From Frigoribacterium faeni (GTDB lineage Bacteria; Actinomycetota; Actinomycetes; Actinomycetales; Microbacteriaceae): a DNA stretch of 64,000 nt. The translations under genes were made by a program, and so were the position numbers. Below the pieces are notes generated by a model. The model searched no databases, was not told the origin of the DNA, and saw nothing but the letters and a program-made list of their open reading frames with translations. Location of the stretch: positions 310,001 through 374,000 of the forward strand of contig NZ_JAAOYW010000002.1 of assembly GCF_011761235.1 (NCBI RefSeq), given 5' to 3'. This document shows positions 32,264 through 43,330 of the stretch, in pieces (the first letter of the stretch is position 1; the number at the start of each line of letters is the position of its first letter).

Positions 32264-33406
32264 CTAGCGGACCTCTTCGGGCCGCTTCTGCCGGAACATC
32301 TCGGCAGGCTGGTCCGGGCCGCGCCAGACGCCGACGATGCCCCAGGCGACGGCCGTCAGCGGCACGGCGATGACGGCGCCGACGATGCCGCCGAGCACGG
32401 TGCCGGCGGTCAGCGCGACGAGGATGACGAGGCCGTGCAGCTGCAGCGTGCGGCCCATCAGCACGGGCTGCAGGAAGTTGCCCTCGAGCTGGTTGACGAC
32501 GACCACGATGCCGACGACGATCAGTGCCTGCACCGGGCCGAGGGCCACGAGGGCCACGAGGGCGGCCAGGATGCCGGCCGCGGTCGCGCCGACGAGCGGG
32601 ATGAACGCGGTGAGGAACACGACGACGGCCAGGGGCAGCGCGAGGGGCACGCCCACGATCCAGATGCTGACGCCGATGCCGATCGCGTCGACGGCGGCGA
32701 CCGTCGCGGTGCCGCGGACGTAGCCGCCGAGCGTCGCCACGGTCTTGTCGCCAATGCGGCGGGCACGGGCGTACTGCTGGCCGCGGAACGGGCGCAGCAT
32801 GAACTCCCAGATGGCCGGCCCGTCCTTGAGGAAGAAGAACAGCACGACGATCATGAGCACCAGGCCGGTGGCGAAGCTGCCCACGGCGCTCGCGCCGGCG
32901 AGCGCGCCCGAGCCGAAGGAGGCGCTGGTCACGAAGTTCACGACGGTGTCGCGGACGTCCTCGATCTGCTGGTCGGTGATCGAGAACGGCAGGGTCGTGA
33001 CGAAGTCCTGCAGCTGGCCGATGCCCTTCTCGGCGGAGGAGACGAGCATGCTCGCCTGGTTCTCGACCGCCCAGACGACGAGCCAGCCCACGAGGCCGAG
33101 CACGGCCAGGACCCCGAAGAGCGCGATGAGCGTGGCGAGCAGCGAGGGCACGCGGTGGTGCCGCAGGAACGACACGACGGGGTGCATCGCCGAGGCGAAG
33201 ATGAGGGCGAGCAGCACCGGGATGGTGACGAGGCTCAGGGTCGTGAAGGCGTAGATGAGGCCGGCGACCACCACGACGACCACGATGATCTGGATCGAGC
33301 GGGTCGCGAGGCGCCCGAACGGGTCGCCCCACTGGTTCGCCTGGGTGGCGACGGCCTCGGCGGCGTCGGCCGTCGCGTCGCGCTCACGGCTGCGGAAGAT
33401 GGGCAC
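32264..33406 (-). CDS. AI-2E family transporter
   Basis: A 380-residue polytopic membrane protein of the AI-2E/PerM family. Helices cluster at about residues 37-85, 95-120, 170-190 and 240-360; the typical motifs are the FFFLKDGP loop near residue 190, and the C-terminal EGNFLQPVLMGRTLQLHGLVILVAL. Members transport varied small molecules or act as Na+/H+ antiporters; quorum-signal transport should not be assumed. The GTG start has AAAAGGA at 8-10 bases. Transcribed toward the MFS operon and followed by a 39-bp hairpin terminator. Confidence 0.9.
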   Translation of the reverse strand: MPIFRSRERDATADAAEAVATQANQWGDPFGRLATRSIQIIVVVVVVAGLIYAFTTLSLVTIPVLLALIFASAMHPVVSFLRHHRVPSLLATLIALFGVLAVLGLVGWLVVWAVENQASMLVSSAEKGIGQLQDFVTTLPFSITDQQIEDVRDTVVNFVTSASFGSGALAGASAVGSFATGLVLMIVVLFFFLKDGPAIWEFMLRPFRGQQYARARRIGDKTVATLGGYVRGTATVAAVDAIGIGVSIWIVGVPLALPLAVVVFLTAFIPLVGATAAGILAALVALVALGPVQALIVVGIVVVVNQLEGNFLQPVLMGRTLQLHGLVILVALTAGTVLGGIVGAVIAVPLTAVAWGIVGVWRGPDQPAEMFRQKRPEEVR

Positions 33407-33490
33407 GTGGTGTCCTTTTCAACTCGGTGCGCCGATCGGGGGCGGCGGTGTTCGTCGGCCCGGTCGGCCGACAGCCCCCATCGAACCGCG

Positions 33491-34309
33491 TCAGCGCGCC
33501 CGAGGGCCGGAACCGGTGCGGCGTGCCCCGTCGGGTCGGCCGGCGCCGACGCCGGCGCGCAGCGAGAAGAGGTCACGGCGCCACCACCGCACGAACGGGA
33601 CGCCGTCGCGGCCGTGCACGGCGAACGAGCGGACGGCCCGCGTGCTCCGCAGCCACTGGCGGCCGCCCCGGGCGAACGGGCGGGCCGAGATGGCGGCGAC
33701 GACGTCGCGGCGCCACACGATGCGACCGGGCCGGCCGAGCACGAGGTCGCCGAGGTGAACGGCGAGGTCCATGTCGTCGTGCAGGCCCACGTCGCGGCGG
33801 TGCACCTCGTCGCGCACCGCCTCCCAGGCCGAGCGGCGCATCATCATCGTCGAGCCGAAGAGCGGCCAGTGGGCGAGCCCCGCCCCGACGAGCACGTGGT
33901 AGGCGCCGACGTAGCCGACCGACAGGATGCGCTGCAGCCCGACCGGGGCGTCGTAGAAGCGGGCGCCGGTGCTGACGGCCACGGCCTCGGGGCGCTCGTC
34001 GAAGGTGCGCACGAGCTCCTCGACCCAGGTGCGCGGCAGGACGCTGTCGGCGTCGCAGCGGCCGACGAGCTCGCCGAGCGCCGCGTCGTAGCCGGTCGAG
34101 GCCGCGGCGGCGATGCCGACGACGGGCTGGTGCAGCACGCGGGCTCCCCCGGCGAGGGCGACGGCGACGCTGTCGTCCGAGCTGCCGTTGTCGATCACGA
34201 CGACCTCGTCGGCGAGCACCGTCTGCCGCGCGAGCGACCGGAGGCACGCCTCGAGATGGCGTGCGTCGTCACGGACGGGGATCACCACGGAGACGCGCAC
34301 GGGGACCAT
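33491..34309 (-). CDS. Glycosyltransferase family 2
   Basis: A 272-residue GT-A fold enzyme beginning VRVSVVIPVRDDARHLEACLRSLARQ. The metal-binding acidic motif is GRCDADSVLP (DxD-like DAD) at about residue 85, and the acceptor-side LHDDMDLAVHLGD carries the probable catalytic Asp. There is no clear membrane segment apart from the hydrophobic central SVGYVGAYHVLVGAGLAHWPLFG. Donor and acceptor are unknown. ATG at 34309 is chosen; GTG at 34303 is possible. Divergent from the phosphoesterase gene over 23 bases. Confidence 0.87.
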   Translation of the reverse strand: MVPVRVSVVIPVRDDARHLEACLRSLARQTVLADEVVVIDNGSSDDSVAVALAGGARVLHQPVVGIAAAASTGYDAALGELVGRCDADSVLPRTWVEELVRTFDERPEAVAVSTGARFYDAPVGLQRILSVGYVGAYHVLVGAGLAHWPLFGSTMMMRRSAWEAVRDEVHRRDVGLHDDMDLAVHLGDLVLGRPGRIVWRRDVVAAISARPFARGGRQWLRSTRAVRSFAVHGRDGVPFVRWWRRDLFSLRAGVGAGRPDGARRTGSGPRAR

Positions 34310-34332
34310 CCTGCCCGCCTACCCTGGGCGCC

Positions 34333-34884
34333 ATGAGCACCTCCGTCGTCGTCGTGTCCGACACCCACGTCCCGCAGAAGGCCAAGGCCGTGCCCGCGGC
34401 CGTGTGGAGCGCGGTCGAGAGGGCCGACGTCGTCGTCCACTCGGGCGACTGGACCGGCGTGCCGCTGCTCGACGAGTTCGAGGCCAGGGCGCGCCTCCTC
34501 GTGGCCGTCTGGGGCAACAACGACGGCGACGACCTGCGCGCCCGGCTGCCCGAGGTGGCCCGGACGACGATCGACGGCGTCCGCGTCGCCGTCGTGCACG
34601 AGACGGGACAGAAGGAGGGGCGCGAGACCCGCATGGACCGCGCGTTCCCCGAGACCGACCTGCTGCTCTTCGGCCACAGCCACATCCCGTGGGACACGAC
34701 CAGCCCCGCGGGCCTGCGGCTGCTCAACCCGGGATCGCCGACCGATCGTCGCCGTCAGCCGCGGGCGACCTACCTGACCCTCGAGCTCGACGCCGGGCAG
34801 GTGCGCGACGTGCGCCTGCACGAGCTGCCGCTCAGGGCCGACCGGCTCGACGGGGTGCTGCCGCACCCCCGCATGCGGACCTAG
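34333..34884 (+). CDS. YfcE-like metallophosphoesterase
   Basis: A 183-residue calcineurin-like phosphoesterase. The metal motifs are complete: VVSDTHVP (DxH), VVHSGDWTG (GDxx), VWGNNDGDD (GNxD), VVHETGQ, and FGHSHIP (GHxH). This is the YfcE/MJ0936 group acting on phosphodiesters. TACCCT lies 7 bases before the ATG. Its TAG shares the bases CTAG with the stop of the convergent DsbA-like gene, so the two coding regions overlap by four bases. Confidence 0.9.
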   Translation: MSTSVVVVSDTHVPQKAKAVPAAVWSAVERADVVVHSGDWTGVPLLDEFEARARLLVAVWGNNDGDDLRARLPEVARTTIDGVRVAVVHETGQKEGRETRMDRAFPETDLLLFGHSHIPWDTTSPAGLRLLNPGSPTDRRRQPRATYLTLELDAGQVRDVRLHELPLRADRLDGVLPHPRMRT

Positions 34885-35864
34885 CCGGCGGGCGTCTCGG
34901 CCGGGGCCTCGGCGGGCGTCTCGGACGGCGCCTCGGCGGGGGCGTCCGTCGGGGCGGGCGACGGCGTGGCCGTGGCGGCGTCGGCGTAGCTGTTGCCGGC
35001 GGCCGTCACGACGAAGTTGCGGAACTCGTCGTTCGAGAACGGCGTGCTGAAGTCGTACTGCTGGCCGTTGACGAGGATCGTCGGCGTGCCGCGGAACGTC
35101 TGGACGTTGCTGTTGGGCAGTGGCCCGTCGAGCGCCCGCTCGGTGGCGGCGCCGACCCACGACGCGAACTCCTGGTCGTCGATGCACTGGGTGATGCGCG
35201 ACGGCGAGGTCACCCCGTCGACGCCGGTCGCGATCTCGGCCAGCCGGGCGTCGTCGAGGCCCTTGGTGCCCTCTTCGGGCTGGTTCTCGAACATGGCCGT
35301 GTTGAAGTCGAAGAACGAGTTCGGCGAGTAGTTGGCCACGCAGGCGGCGGCGTTGGCAGCGCGGTTCGAGTACTTCGTGCCCAGCGAGCTGTTGGTGAGG
35401 ATGGCGATCGGGTGGTACTCGACCGTGGCCGCGCCCGACGACACCAGGCCGGCGATGTACTCGTTGTTCTCGGCCTCGAAGGCGCCGCAGATGGGGCAGA
35501 GGTAGTCGAGGTAGACCACGATGTCGACCGTGTCGGACGACGCGGTGGTCTCGGTCGCGACGGGCTCGTCGTCGGCGCCGAGGGCGGGCGTGGCCTGGGC
35601 CGTGAAGTCCTGGCCGATGCGGATGCCGTCGCTGGCCATGTTCGCCGGGCCGGGGCCCGCGGGCCGGATGCTGTTCGTGATGACGAGCACGATGCCGACG
35701 ACGACCGCCAGCACGACGACGACGAGGCCGCCCTGCAGCAGCCAGCGGCCCTGCTTCTGACGGCGCTTCTGCTTCTTGCGGGCGAGCTGCGCGCGCTCGC
35801 GCGCGGCGGCGCGGCGCTGGTTCTTGCTCAGGGGCGCGGAGCCGCTGGGGCCGGTGTCAGTCAT
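34881..35864 (-). CDS. DsbA-like thioredoxin domain protein, membrane-anchored
   Basis: A 327-residue protein with a very basic cytosolic N-terminus (KNQRRAAARERAQLARKKQ region), one helix at about residues 43-63 and an extracellular thioredoxin-like domain. The redox pair is CPIC in YLDYLCPICGAFE, and the cis-Pro loop is FRGTPTILVNG; two more cysteines (ACVAN, TQCID) may form a structural disulfide. The C-terminus is a Pro/Ala/Glu/Thr repeat (APAEAPSETPAEAPAE). It probably forms or isomerises disulfides in secreted proteins. Start at 35864 has GGAG nine bases upstream; a GTG/ATG at 35918 is less likely. Confidence 0.9.
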   Translation of the reverse strand: MTDTGPSGSAPLSKNQRRAAARERAQLARKKQKRRQKQGRWLLQGGLVVVVLAVVVGIVLVITNSIRPAGPGPANMASDGIRIGQDFTAQATPALGADDEPVATETTASSDTVDIVVYLDYLCPICGAFEAENNEYIAGLVSSGAATVEYHPIAILTNSSLGTKYSNRAANAAACVANYSPNSFFDFNTAMFENQPEEGTKGLDDARLAEIATGVDGVTSPSRITQCIDDQEFASWVGAATERALDGPLPNSNVQTFRGTPTILVNGQQYDFSTPFSNDEFRNFVVTAAGNSYADAATATPSPAPTDAPAEAPSETPAEAPAETPAG

Positions 35865-36143
35865 GGGACGTGTCTCCGATGCGCGACGAGGTGACGGTCG
35901 CGTCGTTGAGGGGATCAAGGGGCCCCAGGAGGTGCGGGGCCACGACGAATGCTACGAGCGCGGACTGGGAAAAGTCCAAACAACCCGTGGCCGGATCGTG
36001 ACGCCGCGGCCCCCGTTCGGAGGTGGGGATGCGTCACCTCTGTGGCATGCTGGGGAGGATGGTCGCCGCTGACCCAGGGTGACCACCATTCCGTTCACGA
36101 AGGATCGTCCGGCACGTACCTGCCGGTGAAGGAGAAAAGAACC

Positions 36144-37244
<1,101 letters not shown>

Positions 37245-37254
37245 CGACACCCCT

Positions 37255-37310
37255 GATCGGCCCGTCGAGCCCGCCCGGAGCACCGCTCCGCACGGCTCGG
37301 CGGGCCGATC
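37255..37310 (+). terminator. Hairpin after the importer ATPase gene
   Basis: GATCGGCCCG (37255-37264) pairs with CGGGCCGATC (37301-37310), extended by CGAGCC/GGCTCG inside, starting 10 bases after the stop. Confidence 0.75.
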
Positions 37311-37374
37311 CCCTGTGTCGGGCACCGCGCCTCCTGGGCCCCCGGCCGTCCGCTCCCCTCCCCCGAAAGCGACC

Positions 37375-38676
37375 ATGAGCGACTCCCTCAACATCACCTC
37401 CGCCACGGCCGACCCCGCGCTGCTCGACCTGCCCTGGGACCTGCCGCTCGACGAGTGGCCCGACGACGCGATCGCGACCCTGCCGAAGGGCATCTCGCGG
37501 CACCTCGTGCGCTTCGCGCACCTCAGCGGCTACGTGATCGCCATCAAGGAGACCTCGGGAGAGATGGCCCGCGGCGAGTACGAGATGCTCCGCACGCTGC
37601 AGCGGATGGACATCCCCTGCGTCGACCCGCTCGCCGTGATCACCAACCGGCGCGACGCCGACGGGAGCCTGCTGAACCCGGTGCTCGTGACGCGGCACCT
37701 CAAGTTCTCGCTGCCGTACCGCGCCCTGTACTCGCAGACCCTCCGCCCCGACACGGCGACCCGGCTCGTCGACGCCCTCGCCCTGCTGCTCGTGCGGCTG
37801 CACGTGATCGGCTTCTACTGGGGCGACGTGTCGCTGTCGAACACGCTCTTCCGCCGCGACGCCGGCGCCTTCGCCGCCTACCTGGTCGACGCCGAGACGG
37901 GCAAGCTGTACCCGGGCGGCCTGTCGAACGGCCAGCGCGAGAACGACCTCGAGGTCGCCCGCGTCAACATCGCCGGCGAGCTGCTCGACCTCGAGGCCGG
38001 CGGCCGCCTCGACGACAACCTCGACGCCGTCGAGGTCAGCAACGGCATCGTCGCGAAGTACCGCAGCCTCTGGACCGAGCTCACCGGCAGCGAGACCTTC
38101 GACAGCTCCGAGCGCTGGCGCATCAACGACCGCGTCGAGCGGCTCAACGACCTCGGGTTCGACATCGAGGAGCTGGCGATCAAGACGACCGAGGGCGGCA
38201 CGCAGGTGCGCATCCAGCCCAAGGTCGTCGACGCGGGGCACCACTCGCGGCGGCTGCTGCGCCTCACCGGCCTCGACGTCGAGGAGAACCAGGCGCGGCG
38301 CCTGCTCAACGACCTCGACGCCTACCGCCTGCGCACCGGGCAGATCGACGCCGACGAAGAGATGGTGGCGCACGAGTGGGCCGCGCGCGTCTTCGAGCCC
38401 GTCGTGCGCTCGATCCCCCGCGAGATGCGAGGCCGGCTCGAGCCCGCCGAGGTGTTCCACCAGCTGCTCGAGCACCGCTGGTACAAGTCGCAGCAGGAGG
38501 GGCGCGACGTGCCGATCGCCGAGGCGCTGACCTCGTACATCAACGACGTGCTGAGGCACCGACGCGACGAGCGCACGGTCATCGCCCCCGCGACGGAGTC
38601 GATCCGCCTGCCCGACGCCGAGCTGCTCGACGACGAGGACGACGACGCCGAGGACGACTGGCGCGCCAAGGTCTGA
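37375..38676 (+). CDS. DUF4032 family protein (kinase-like fold)
   Basis: A 433-residue protein with a protein-kinase-like N-terminal domain (about residues 40-190) and an uncharacterised C-terminal domain. The kinase resemblance is in YVIAIKET (a beta-3 lysine), LRTLQRMDIPCVDPLAV, LHVIGFYWGDVSLSNTLFRRD (catalytic-loop-like WGDxSxxN) and YLVDAETGKLY (a DFG-like DAE). Lipopolysaccharide-kinase superfamily members look like this; the substrate is unknown. The C-terminus is a long acidic run. It converges with rlmB, each gene having its own hairpin at the 3' end. Confidence 0.88.
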   Translation: MSDSLNITSATADPALLDLPWDLPLDEWPDDAIATLPKGISRHLVRFAHLSGYVIAIKETSGEMARGEYEMLRTLQRMDIPCVDPLAVITNRRDADGSLLNPVLVTRHLKFSLPYRALYSQTLRPDTATRLVDALALLLVRLHVIGFYWGDVSLSNTLFRRDAGAFAAYLVDAETGKLYPGGLSNGQRENDLEVARVNIAGELLDLEAGGRLDDNLDAVEVSNGIVAKYRSLWTELTGSETFDSSERWRINDRVERLNDLGFDIEELAIKTTEGGTQVRIQPKVVDAGHHSRRLLRLTGLDVEENQARRLLNDLDAYRLRTGQIDADEEMVAHEWAARVFEPVVRSIPREMRGRLEPAEVFHQLLEHRWYKSQQEGRDVPIAEALTSYINDVLRHRRDERTVIAPATESIRLPDAELLDDEDDDAEDDWRAKV

Positions 38677-38699
38677 CCTGCCCCTGCGGCCCTCTCGAA

Positions 38700-38753
38700 C
38701 CCCGAAGTGGACGAAGCACCCCGAAACGACGGGGTGTTTCGTCCACTCCGGGG
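38700..38753 (+). terminator. 54-bp hairpin after DUF4032 gene
   Basis: Two 24-base arms (starting CCCCGAAGTGGACGAAGC) pair with two mismatches around the loop AAACGA, 23 bases after the stop codon. Unusually long and stable; could also be a copy of a dispersed palindrome. Confidence 0.8.
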
Positions 38754-38815
38754 TGCGCGGCGAATGTCGGGCGGGTCGGACGGGTCGGACGGGTCGGCGC
38801 GGGTCGGGAACGCGG

Positions 38816-38891
38816 AGGAGGCGCGGTGCCGGCGCACGGGCCGCAGACGCCGAGGAGGCGCGGTGCCGGTCCGACCGACACCGCGCCTCCT
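38816..38891 (-). terminator. AGGAGGCGCGGTG hairpin after rlmB
   Basis: AGGAGGCGCGGTG occurs at 38816-38828 and 38853-38865, and its complement at 38879-38891. The latter two form a 39-bp hairpin with a 13-base loop, 18 bases beyond the rlmB stop. Upstream at 38769-38810 a GGGTCGGAC 9-base tandem repeat is present. Confidence 0.8.
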
Positions 38892-38908
38892 CGTGCTGGC
38901 GGCCCGCG

Positions 38909-39949
38909 CTACTTGCGCTCGGCGCGCAGCCTCGAGATCTCGTAGAGCGTGACGCTCGCGGCCATGCCGGCGTTGAGCGACTCGACGGCGGTCGTGATGG
39001 GGATCGACACGACCGCGTCGCAGGTCTCGGCGACGATGCGCGACAGGCCCTTGCCCTCGCTGCCGACGACGACGACCAGGGGGCGGTCGGCGAGCTCGAG
39101 GCCCGGCAGCATCACGTCGCCGCCGCCGTCGAGGCCGAGCACGAAGACTCCCTGCTCTTTGAACGACTTGAGCGTCTGCGTGAGGTTCGCCGCCATCGCC
39201 ACGGGGATGCGCGCGGCGGCGCCCGCCGAGGTCTTCCACGCCGACGCGGTGAGGCCGACCGAGCGTCGCTGCGGGATGATGACTCCCTGGCCGCCGAACG
39301 CGCCCACCGAGCGGATGATCGCGCCGAGGTTGCGGGGGTCGGTGATGCCGTCGAGGGCGACGAAGAGCGGGGTCTGCTGGCGCTTGACCGAGGCCTCGAG
39401 CAGGTCGATCGGGTGCGCGTACTGGTACGGCGGCACCTTGAGCGCGACGCCCTGGTGCACCGAGTCCGGGCCGGTCAGGCGGTCGAGCTCGGGGCGCATG
39501 ACCTCGAGCACGGGCAGGCCGCGCCGCGTCGCCAGGGTCAGGATCTCCTTCGTGCGGTCGTCCATCTCGATGCGCGCCGCGATGTAGAGCGTCGAGGCGG
39601 GGATGCGCGTGCGCAGGGCCTCGAGCACCGAGTTGCGGCCGGTGACCATCTCGCTGTCGTCCGACGACTTCGGGCGGCGACGGGGCGCCTCCTGCCCGCC
39701 CCGGCCGGCGACGGCCGACCCGGCGCGCGGACCGTTGCCCGCACGGCCGCGGGCGGCGTCGAGGCGCTCGCGCGCCGCCTTCGCCTTGCCGGCGGGGTGG
39801 TACGGGCGGTCTTCTGCCGCGGGCGTGGGCTTCTTGCCCTCGAGCGCCTGGCGTCCCTGGCCCCCGCTGCCGACCTGCTTGCCCTTGCTGCCCTTGCGGA
39901 CGGCGCTGCTGCCCGGACGGCCCTTGCGTGCTCCGCTGGTGTTCTTCAC
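38909..39949 (-). CDS. rlmB: 23S rRNA 2'-O-methyltransferase RlmB (TrmH/SpoU family)
   Basis: A 346-residue SPOUT methyltransferase. The first about 100 residues are a basic, low-complexity extension rich in Gly, Lys and Arg. The substrate-binding domain starts at [14 protein letters not shown], and the SPOUT motifs follow: [21 protein letters not shown] (motif 1), [12 protein letters not shown] (motif 2) and [23 protein letters not shown] (motif 3). It is predicted to methylate G2251 of 23S rRNA at the 2'-OH. The GTG start overlaps the cysS stop by four bases (GTGA). Confidence 0.93.
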   Translation of the reverse strand: MKNTSGARKGRPGSSAVRKGSKGKQVGSGGQGRQALEGKKPTPAAEDRPYHPAGKAKAARERLDAARGRAGNGPRAGSAVAGRGGQEAPRRRPKSSDDSEMVTGRNSVLEALRTRIPASTLYIAARIEMDDRTKEILTLATRRGLPVLEVMRPELDRLTGPDSVHQGVALKVPPYQYAHPIDLLEASVKRQQTPLFVALDGITDPRNLGAIIRSVGAFGGQGVIIPQRRSVGLTASAWKTSAGAAARIPVAMAANLTQTLKSFKEQGVFVLGLDGGGDVMLPGLELADRPLVVVVGSEGKGLSRIVAETCDAVVSIPITTAVESLNAGMAASVTLYEISRLRAERK

Positions 39950-41364
39950 TGTTCGAGGCTCCAATGCGACCCGCTGGGGGTGTCTTCGATGGTGATGCCG
40001 GCGGACGCCAGCATGTCGCGTACGCGGTCGGCCTGCGCGAAGTCGCGCGAGGCCCTGGCTTGCTGACGCTGTGCGAGGAGGGTCTCGACGATGGTACCGA
40101 GCGCGCGGTGCGCGTCTCCCTCGTCGGCGCCGCGCCACTCCGGCGCGAGCGGGTCGACGCCGAGCACGGCGACCATGGCCTGCACGTGCTGCCACTCGCG
40201 GGCGGCCGTGTCGAGGTCGCCGTCGTCGAGGGCCGAGTTGCCGGCGCGCACGGCGTCGTGCAGCACGGCCAGCGCCTGGGGCACGTTGAGGTCGTCGTCC
40301 ATGGCCTCGGCGAAGTCGTCGGGCACGACGCGCGCGCCGACCCCGGCGAAGCGGGTGCCGACGAGTCGTCGGCCGGCCCGCGACAGGAACGTCTCGATGC
40401 GGTCGAGGGCCGCCTCAGCCTCGACCAGGGCGCCGTCGTGGTAGTCGATCGTCGAGCGGTAGTGCGCCGAGCTGAGGAACCAGCGCACGACGACGGGCCG
40501 CGCCGACTCGAGGAACTCGCTCGCGAAGATCGAGTTGCCGAGCGACTTCGACATCTTCTGGCCCTCGACGGCGACGAGGCCGTTGTGCAGCCAGTACGAC
40601 GCGAACTCGTCGCCGGCCGCGGTCGACTGCGCGAGCTCGTTCTCGTGGTGCGGGAACCGCAGGTCGAGGCCGCCGCCGTGGATGTCGAACGCGGTGCCGA
40701 GGTACCGGCGCGACATCGCCGAGCACTCGATGTGCCAGCCGGGCCGGCCGTCGCCCCACGGCGACGACCACGCGGCCGAGGCGGGCTCGTCGGCCTTGGC
40801 GCCCTTCCAGAGCGCGAAGTCGCGCGGGTCGCGCTTGCCGCGCGGGTCGGCGTCGGCGGCCGGCGCCATGTCGTCGAGGCCCTGGTTGGTCAGCGCGCCG
40901 TAGCTGGGCCAGCTGGCCGTGTCGAAGTAGACGTCGCCCGAGCCGTCGGGCGCGACGTAGGCGTGGCCCTTGTCGATCAGGGTCGTCACGAGCTGCTGCA
41001 TCTCGGTCACGCTCGCGGTCGCGCGCGGCTCGTAGGTGGGGGCGAGCACGCCGAGCGCCTGGTAGCCCGCGGTGAACTCGAGCTCGAAGCGGTAGGCCCG
41101 GGCCCACCATTCTTCGTCGGTGCCGCTCGACAGGGCGAGGATCTTGTCGTCGACGTCGGTGACGTTGCGCACGAGCGTGACGTCGAGCCCGCGGTAGGTG
41201 AACCAGCGCCGCCACAGGTCGTAGACGAGGGCGGAGCGCAGGTGCCCGATGTGCGGCGACGACTGCACCGTCGGCCCGCAGACGTAGAGCCCGACCTTGC
41301 CGGGCACGCGGGGGACGAAGTCGACGAGCGCCTGCTCGCGCGAGTCGTAGAGGCGGATGGTCAC
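39946..41364 (-). CDS. cysS: Cysteinyl-tRNA synthetase
   Basis: A 472-residue class I aminoacyl-tRNA synthetase. The HIGH motif is [14 protein letters not shown] near residue 38, KMSKS appears in [12 protein letters not shown] near 270, and the zinc/cysteine-recognition residues are in [15 protein letters not shown] and FPHHENE. Length is normal. MshC, the related mycothiol enzyme, is shorter and lacks this C-terminal domain, so this is the true CysS. GTG start overlaps the ispDF stop (GTGA), and the stop overlaps rlmB. Confidence 0.95.
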   Translation of the reverse strand: MTIRLYDSREQALVDFVPRVPGKVGLYVCGPTVQSSPHIGHLRSALVYDLWRRWFTYRGLDVTLVRNVTDVDDKILALSSGTDEEWWARAYRFELEFTAGYQALGVLAPTYEPRATASVTEMQQLVTTLIDKGHAYVAPDGSGDVYFDTASWPSYGALTNQGLDDMAPAADADPRGKRDPRDFALWKGAKADEPASAAWSSPWGDGRPGWHIECSAMSRRYLGTAFDIHGGGLDLRFPHHENELAQSTAAGDEFASYWLHNGLVAVEGQKMSKSLGNSIFASEFLESARPVVVRWFLSSAHYRSTIDYHDGALVEAEAALDRIETFLSRAGRRLVGTRFAGVGARVVPDDFAEAMDDDLNVPQALAVLHDAVRAGNSALDDGDLDTAAREWQHVQAMVAVLGVDPLAPEWRGADEGDAHRALGTIVETLLAQRQQARASRDFAQADRVRDMLASAGITIEDTPSGSHWSLEQ

Positions 41365-42776
41365 GCGGATCGGTCCGTTTCGGTGGGGTCGGTCTGGGTG
41401 GTCGGGTCGACGGCGCCGGTCTCGGCGCCGTCGGCGCGCGAGGGGCCCCGAGGAGGCGCGGTGCGCTCCCGCGGCTCGACCACCGACACGAGTGCGGTCG
41501 CGATCGCCGTCACGCCCTCGCCTCGCCCGGTGGCGCCGAGCCCGTCGGTGGTGGTCGCGGAGACGCTGACGGGCGCGCCGACGACCTCGATGAGGCGCGC
41601 CTCCATCTCGAGGCGGCGGCGGGCCAGGCGCGGGCGGTTGCCGATCACCTGGACGGCGACGTTGACGACGTCGAAGCCGGCGTGGGTGAGCCGCTCGAGC
41701 GCGGCGGTGAGGAACACCTCGCCGCCCGCGCCCGCGAAGCGCGGGTCGTCCGTGCCGAAGACCGAGCCGATGTCGCCGAGGCCGGCGGCGGAGAGGAGCG
41801 CGTCGACGACGGCGTGCGCCACGGCGTCGCCGTCGCTGTGCCCGGCGAGGCCCGCCTCGTCGGGGAAGTGCAGGAGGCCGAGGTGCATCGGCTCGGCGGC
41901 GTCGAAGGCGTGCACGTCGACGCCGAGCCCGGTGCGGAGGCGCTCGGCGGCGGAGCGCCCGGCGGCACCGGCACCGGCCCCGGCTGACCCGGCGGCGGCG
42001 GCGCCCTCGGCGACGAGCGACTCGGCCCGGCGGAGATCCCACGAGGTGGTGATCTTGAAGGCGAGGGGGTCGCCCGGGACGACGACGACCTCGTGGCCGG
42101 CCGCGGCGAAGAGGGCCGCGTCGTCGGTGTGCTCGACGGCGACGCCGTCGGCCGAGGACGTGGCCGCTTCGGCGTAGGCGGCGTCGAGCTCGGCCCGCGG
42201 GAACCCCTGGGGGGTCTGCACGGCGACCAGCTCGGAACGGTCGACGGTGCCGACGACCCGACCCGCGCCTCCGGCGGGGACCTTCTTGATCGTGTCGGTG
42301 ACCGGCAGCCCGGGCACGACGCCGTGCCCGCCGGCCTCGACGGTCTCGGCCACGAGGTCGAACTGGCTCGTCGGCGTGAACGGGCGCGCGCAGTCGTGCA
42401 CCAGCACGGTGCGGACGTCGGGAGCTACTGCGGCCAAGCCGGCGGCGACGGAGGTCTGGCGACTGTCGCCGCCGACGACCACGGTCGCGTGGTCGGCGGC
42501 GACGCCCGCGACCTCGCGCACGATCGCGGTGGCCTCGTCGACGAGGGCCGCGGGCGCGACGACGACGACGTGCGTCGGCACCGCCGACGCGAAGACCGCC
42601 TCGAGGGAGCGGGCGAGGATGCTGCGACCGGCCACCTCGACGAACGCCTTCGGCCGCCCCTGGGCCAGTCGGGTGCCGCTGCCCGCCGCTACGACGACGA
42701 CCGCGCGGGCGGTGCCGCCGGGGAGTGAGACCCCGGGGGCGCCGACCGCGCGGTCGTCGGTGGTGCTAGGACGCAA
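41361..42776 (-). CDS. ispDF: IspD-IspF fusion (MEP isoprenoid pathway)
   Basis: A 471-residue bifunctional enzyme. Residues about 20-250 are IspD (CDP-ME synthase) with [26 protein letters not shown] and AVQTPQGF. After an Ala/Gly-rich linker, residues about 280-430 are IspF (MEcPP synthase): GVDVHAFD (metal DxH), [17 protein letters not shown] and [15 protein letters not shown] Pro/Thr/Asp-rich tail of 40 residues follows. The only in-frame start is TTG at 42776, which lies inside the last codons of carD; translational coupling to carD therefore sets its expression. IspD and IspF catalyse non-consecutive steps, with IspE encoded elsewhere. Confidence 0.93.
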   Translation of the reverse strand: MRPSTTDDRAVGAPGVSLPGGTARAVVVVAAGSGTRLAQGRPKAFVEVAGRSILARSLEAVFASAVPTHVVVVAPAALVDEATAIVREVAGVAADHATVVVGGDSRQTSVAAGLAAVAPDVRTVLVHDCARPFTPTSQFDLVAETVEAGGHGVVPGLPVTDTIKKVPAGGAGRVVGTVDRSELVAVQTPQGFPRAELDAAYAEAATSSADGVAVEHTDDAALFAAAGHEVVVVPGDPLAFKITTSWDLRRAESLVAEGAAAAGSAGAGAGAAGRSAAERLRTGLGVDVHAFDAAEPMHLGLLHFPDEAGLAGHSDGDAVAHAVVDALLSAAGLGDIGSVFGTDDPRFAGAGGEVFLTAALERLTHAGFDVVNVAVQVIGNRPRLARRRLEMEARLIEVVGAPVSVSATTTDGLGATGRGEGVTAIATALVSVVEPRERTAPPRGPSRADGAETGAVDPTTQTDPTETDRSA

Positions 42777-43248
42777 GAACCTCGTCGAGCACGCTCGACG
42801 CCTTCTCTTCGTCGGTCTTCTCGGCGAGGGCGAGCTCGCTGATCAGGATCTGGCGGGCCTTGGCGAGCATGCGCTTCTCGCCGGCCGAGAGGCCGCGATC
42901 CTGGTCACGGCGCCAGAGGTCGCGGACGACCTCGGACACCTTGATGACGTCGCCGGACGCCAGCTTCTCGAGGTTCGCCTTGTAGCGGCGGGACCAGTTG
43001 GTGGGCTCTTCGGTGAACGGCGCGCGCAGCACGTCGAACACGCGGTCGAGCCCTTCTTTGCCGATGACGTCGCGGACGCCGACCAGGTCGACGTTGTCCG
43101 CGGGTACTTCGATGGTCAGATCACCCTGGGTGACGCGAAGCTTGAGGTACAGCTTCTCTTCGCCCTTGATGATCCGCTTCTTGACTTCAGATATCGTCGC
43201 GGCCCCGTGATGGGGGTAGACGACGGTCTCTCCGACCTCGAACTGCAT
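42766..43248 (-). CDS. carD: CarD family transcriptional regulator
   Basis: A 160-residue RNA polymerase-binding protein. [22 protein letters not shown] begins the Tudor-like RNAP-interaction domain, and the C-terminal helical DNA-binding domain contains the [15 protein letters not shown] and [21 protein letters not shown] segments typical of actinobacterial CarD. In mycobacteria CarD stabilises open complexes at rRNA and housekeeping promoters. It heads the carD - ispDF - cysS - rlmB operon, where every junction overlaps. GGAG stands 8 bases before the ATG. Confidence 0.95.
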   Translation of the reverse strand: MQFEVGETVVYPHHGAATISEVKKRIIKGEEKLYLKLRVTQGDLTIEVPADNVDLVGVRDVIGKEGLDRVFDVLRAPFTEEPTNWSRRYKANLEKLASGDVIKVSEVVRDLWRRDQDRGLSAGEKRMLAKARQILISELALAEKTDEEKASSVLDEVLAS

Positions 43249-43274
43249 GAATCAGGCTCCGTTCTGCGGCACCC

Positions 43275-43310
43275 AGGATAACATGCGCGCCCCTCGGCCA
43301 GGCATGCCTG
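43275..43310 (-). promoter_or_regulatory. Promoter region of the carD operon
   Basis: TATCCT on minus (plus 43275-43280) would start a leader of about 20 bases carrying GGAG. A perfect 12-bp palindrome CAGGCATGCCTG (43299-43310) lies about 20 bases further upstream, near the -35 position. Confidence 0.55.
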
Positions 43311-43330
43311 AGAAGCCGGGGTCGACGGCA

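Noticed and set aside
34881-34884. Shared CTAG between convergent genes as a functional overlap
   Set aside because: A four-base stop-stop overlap is common in dense genomes and has no further structure.
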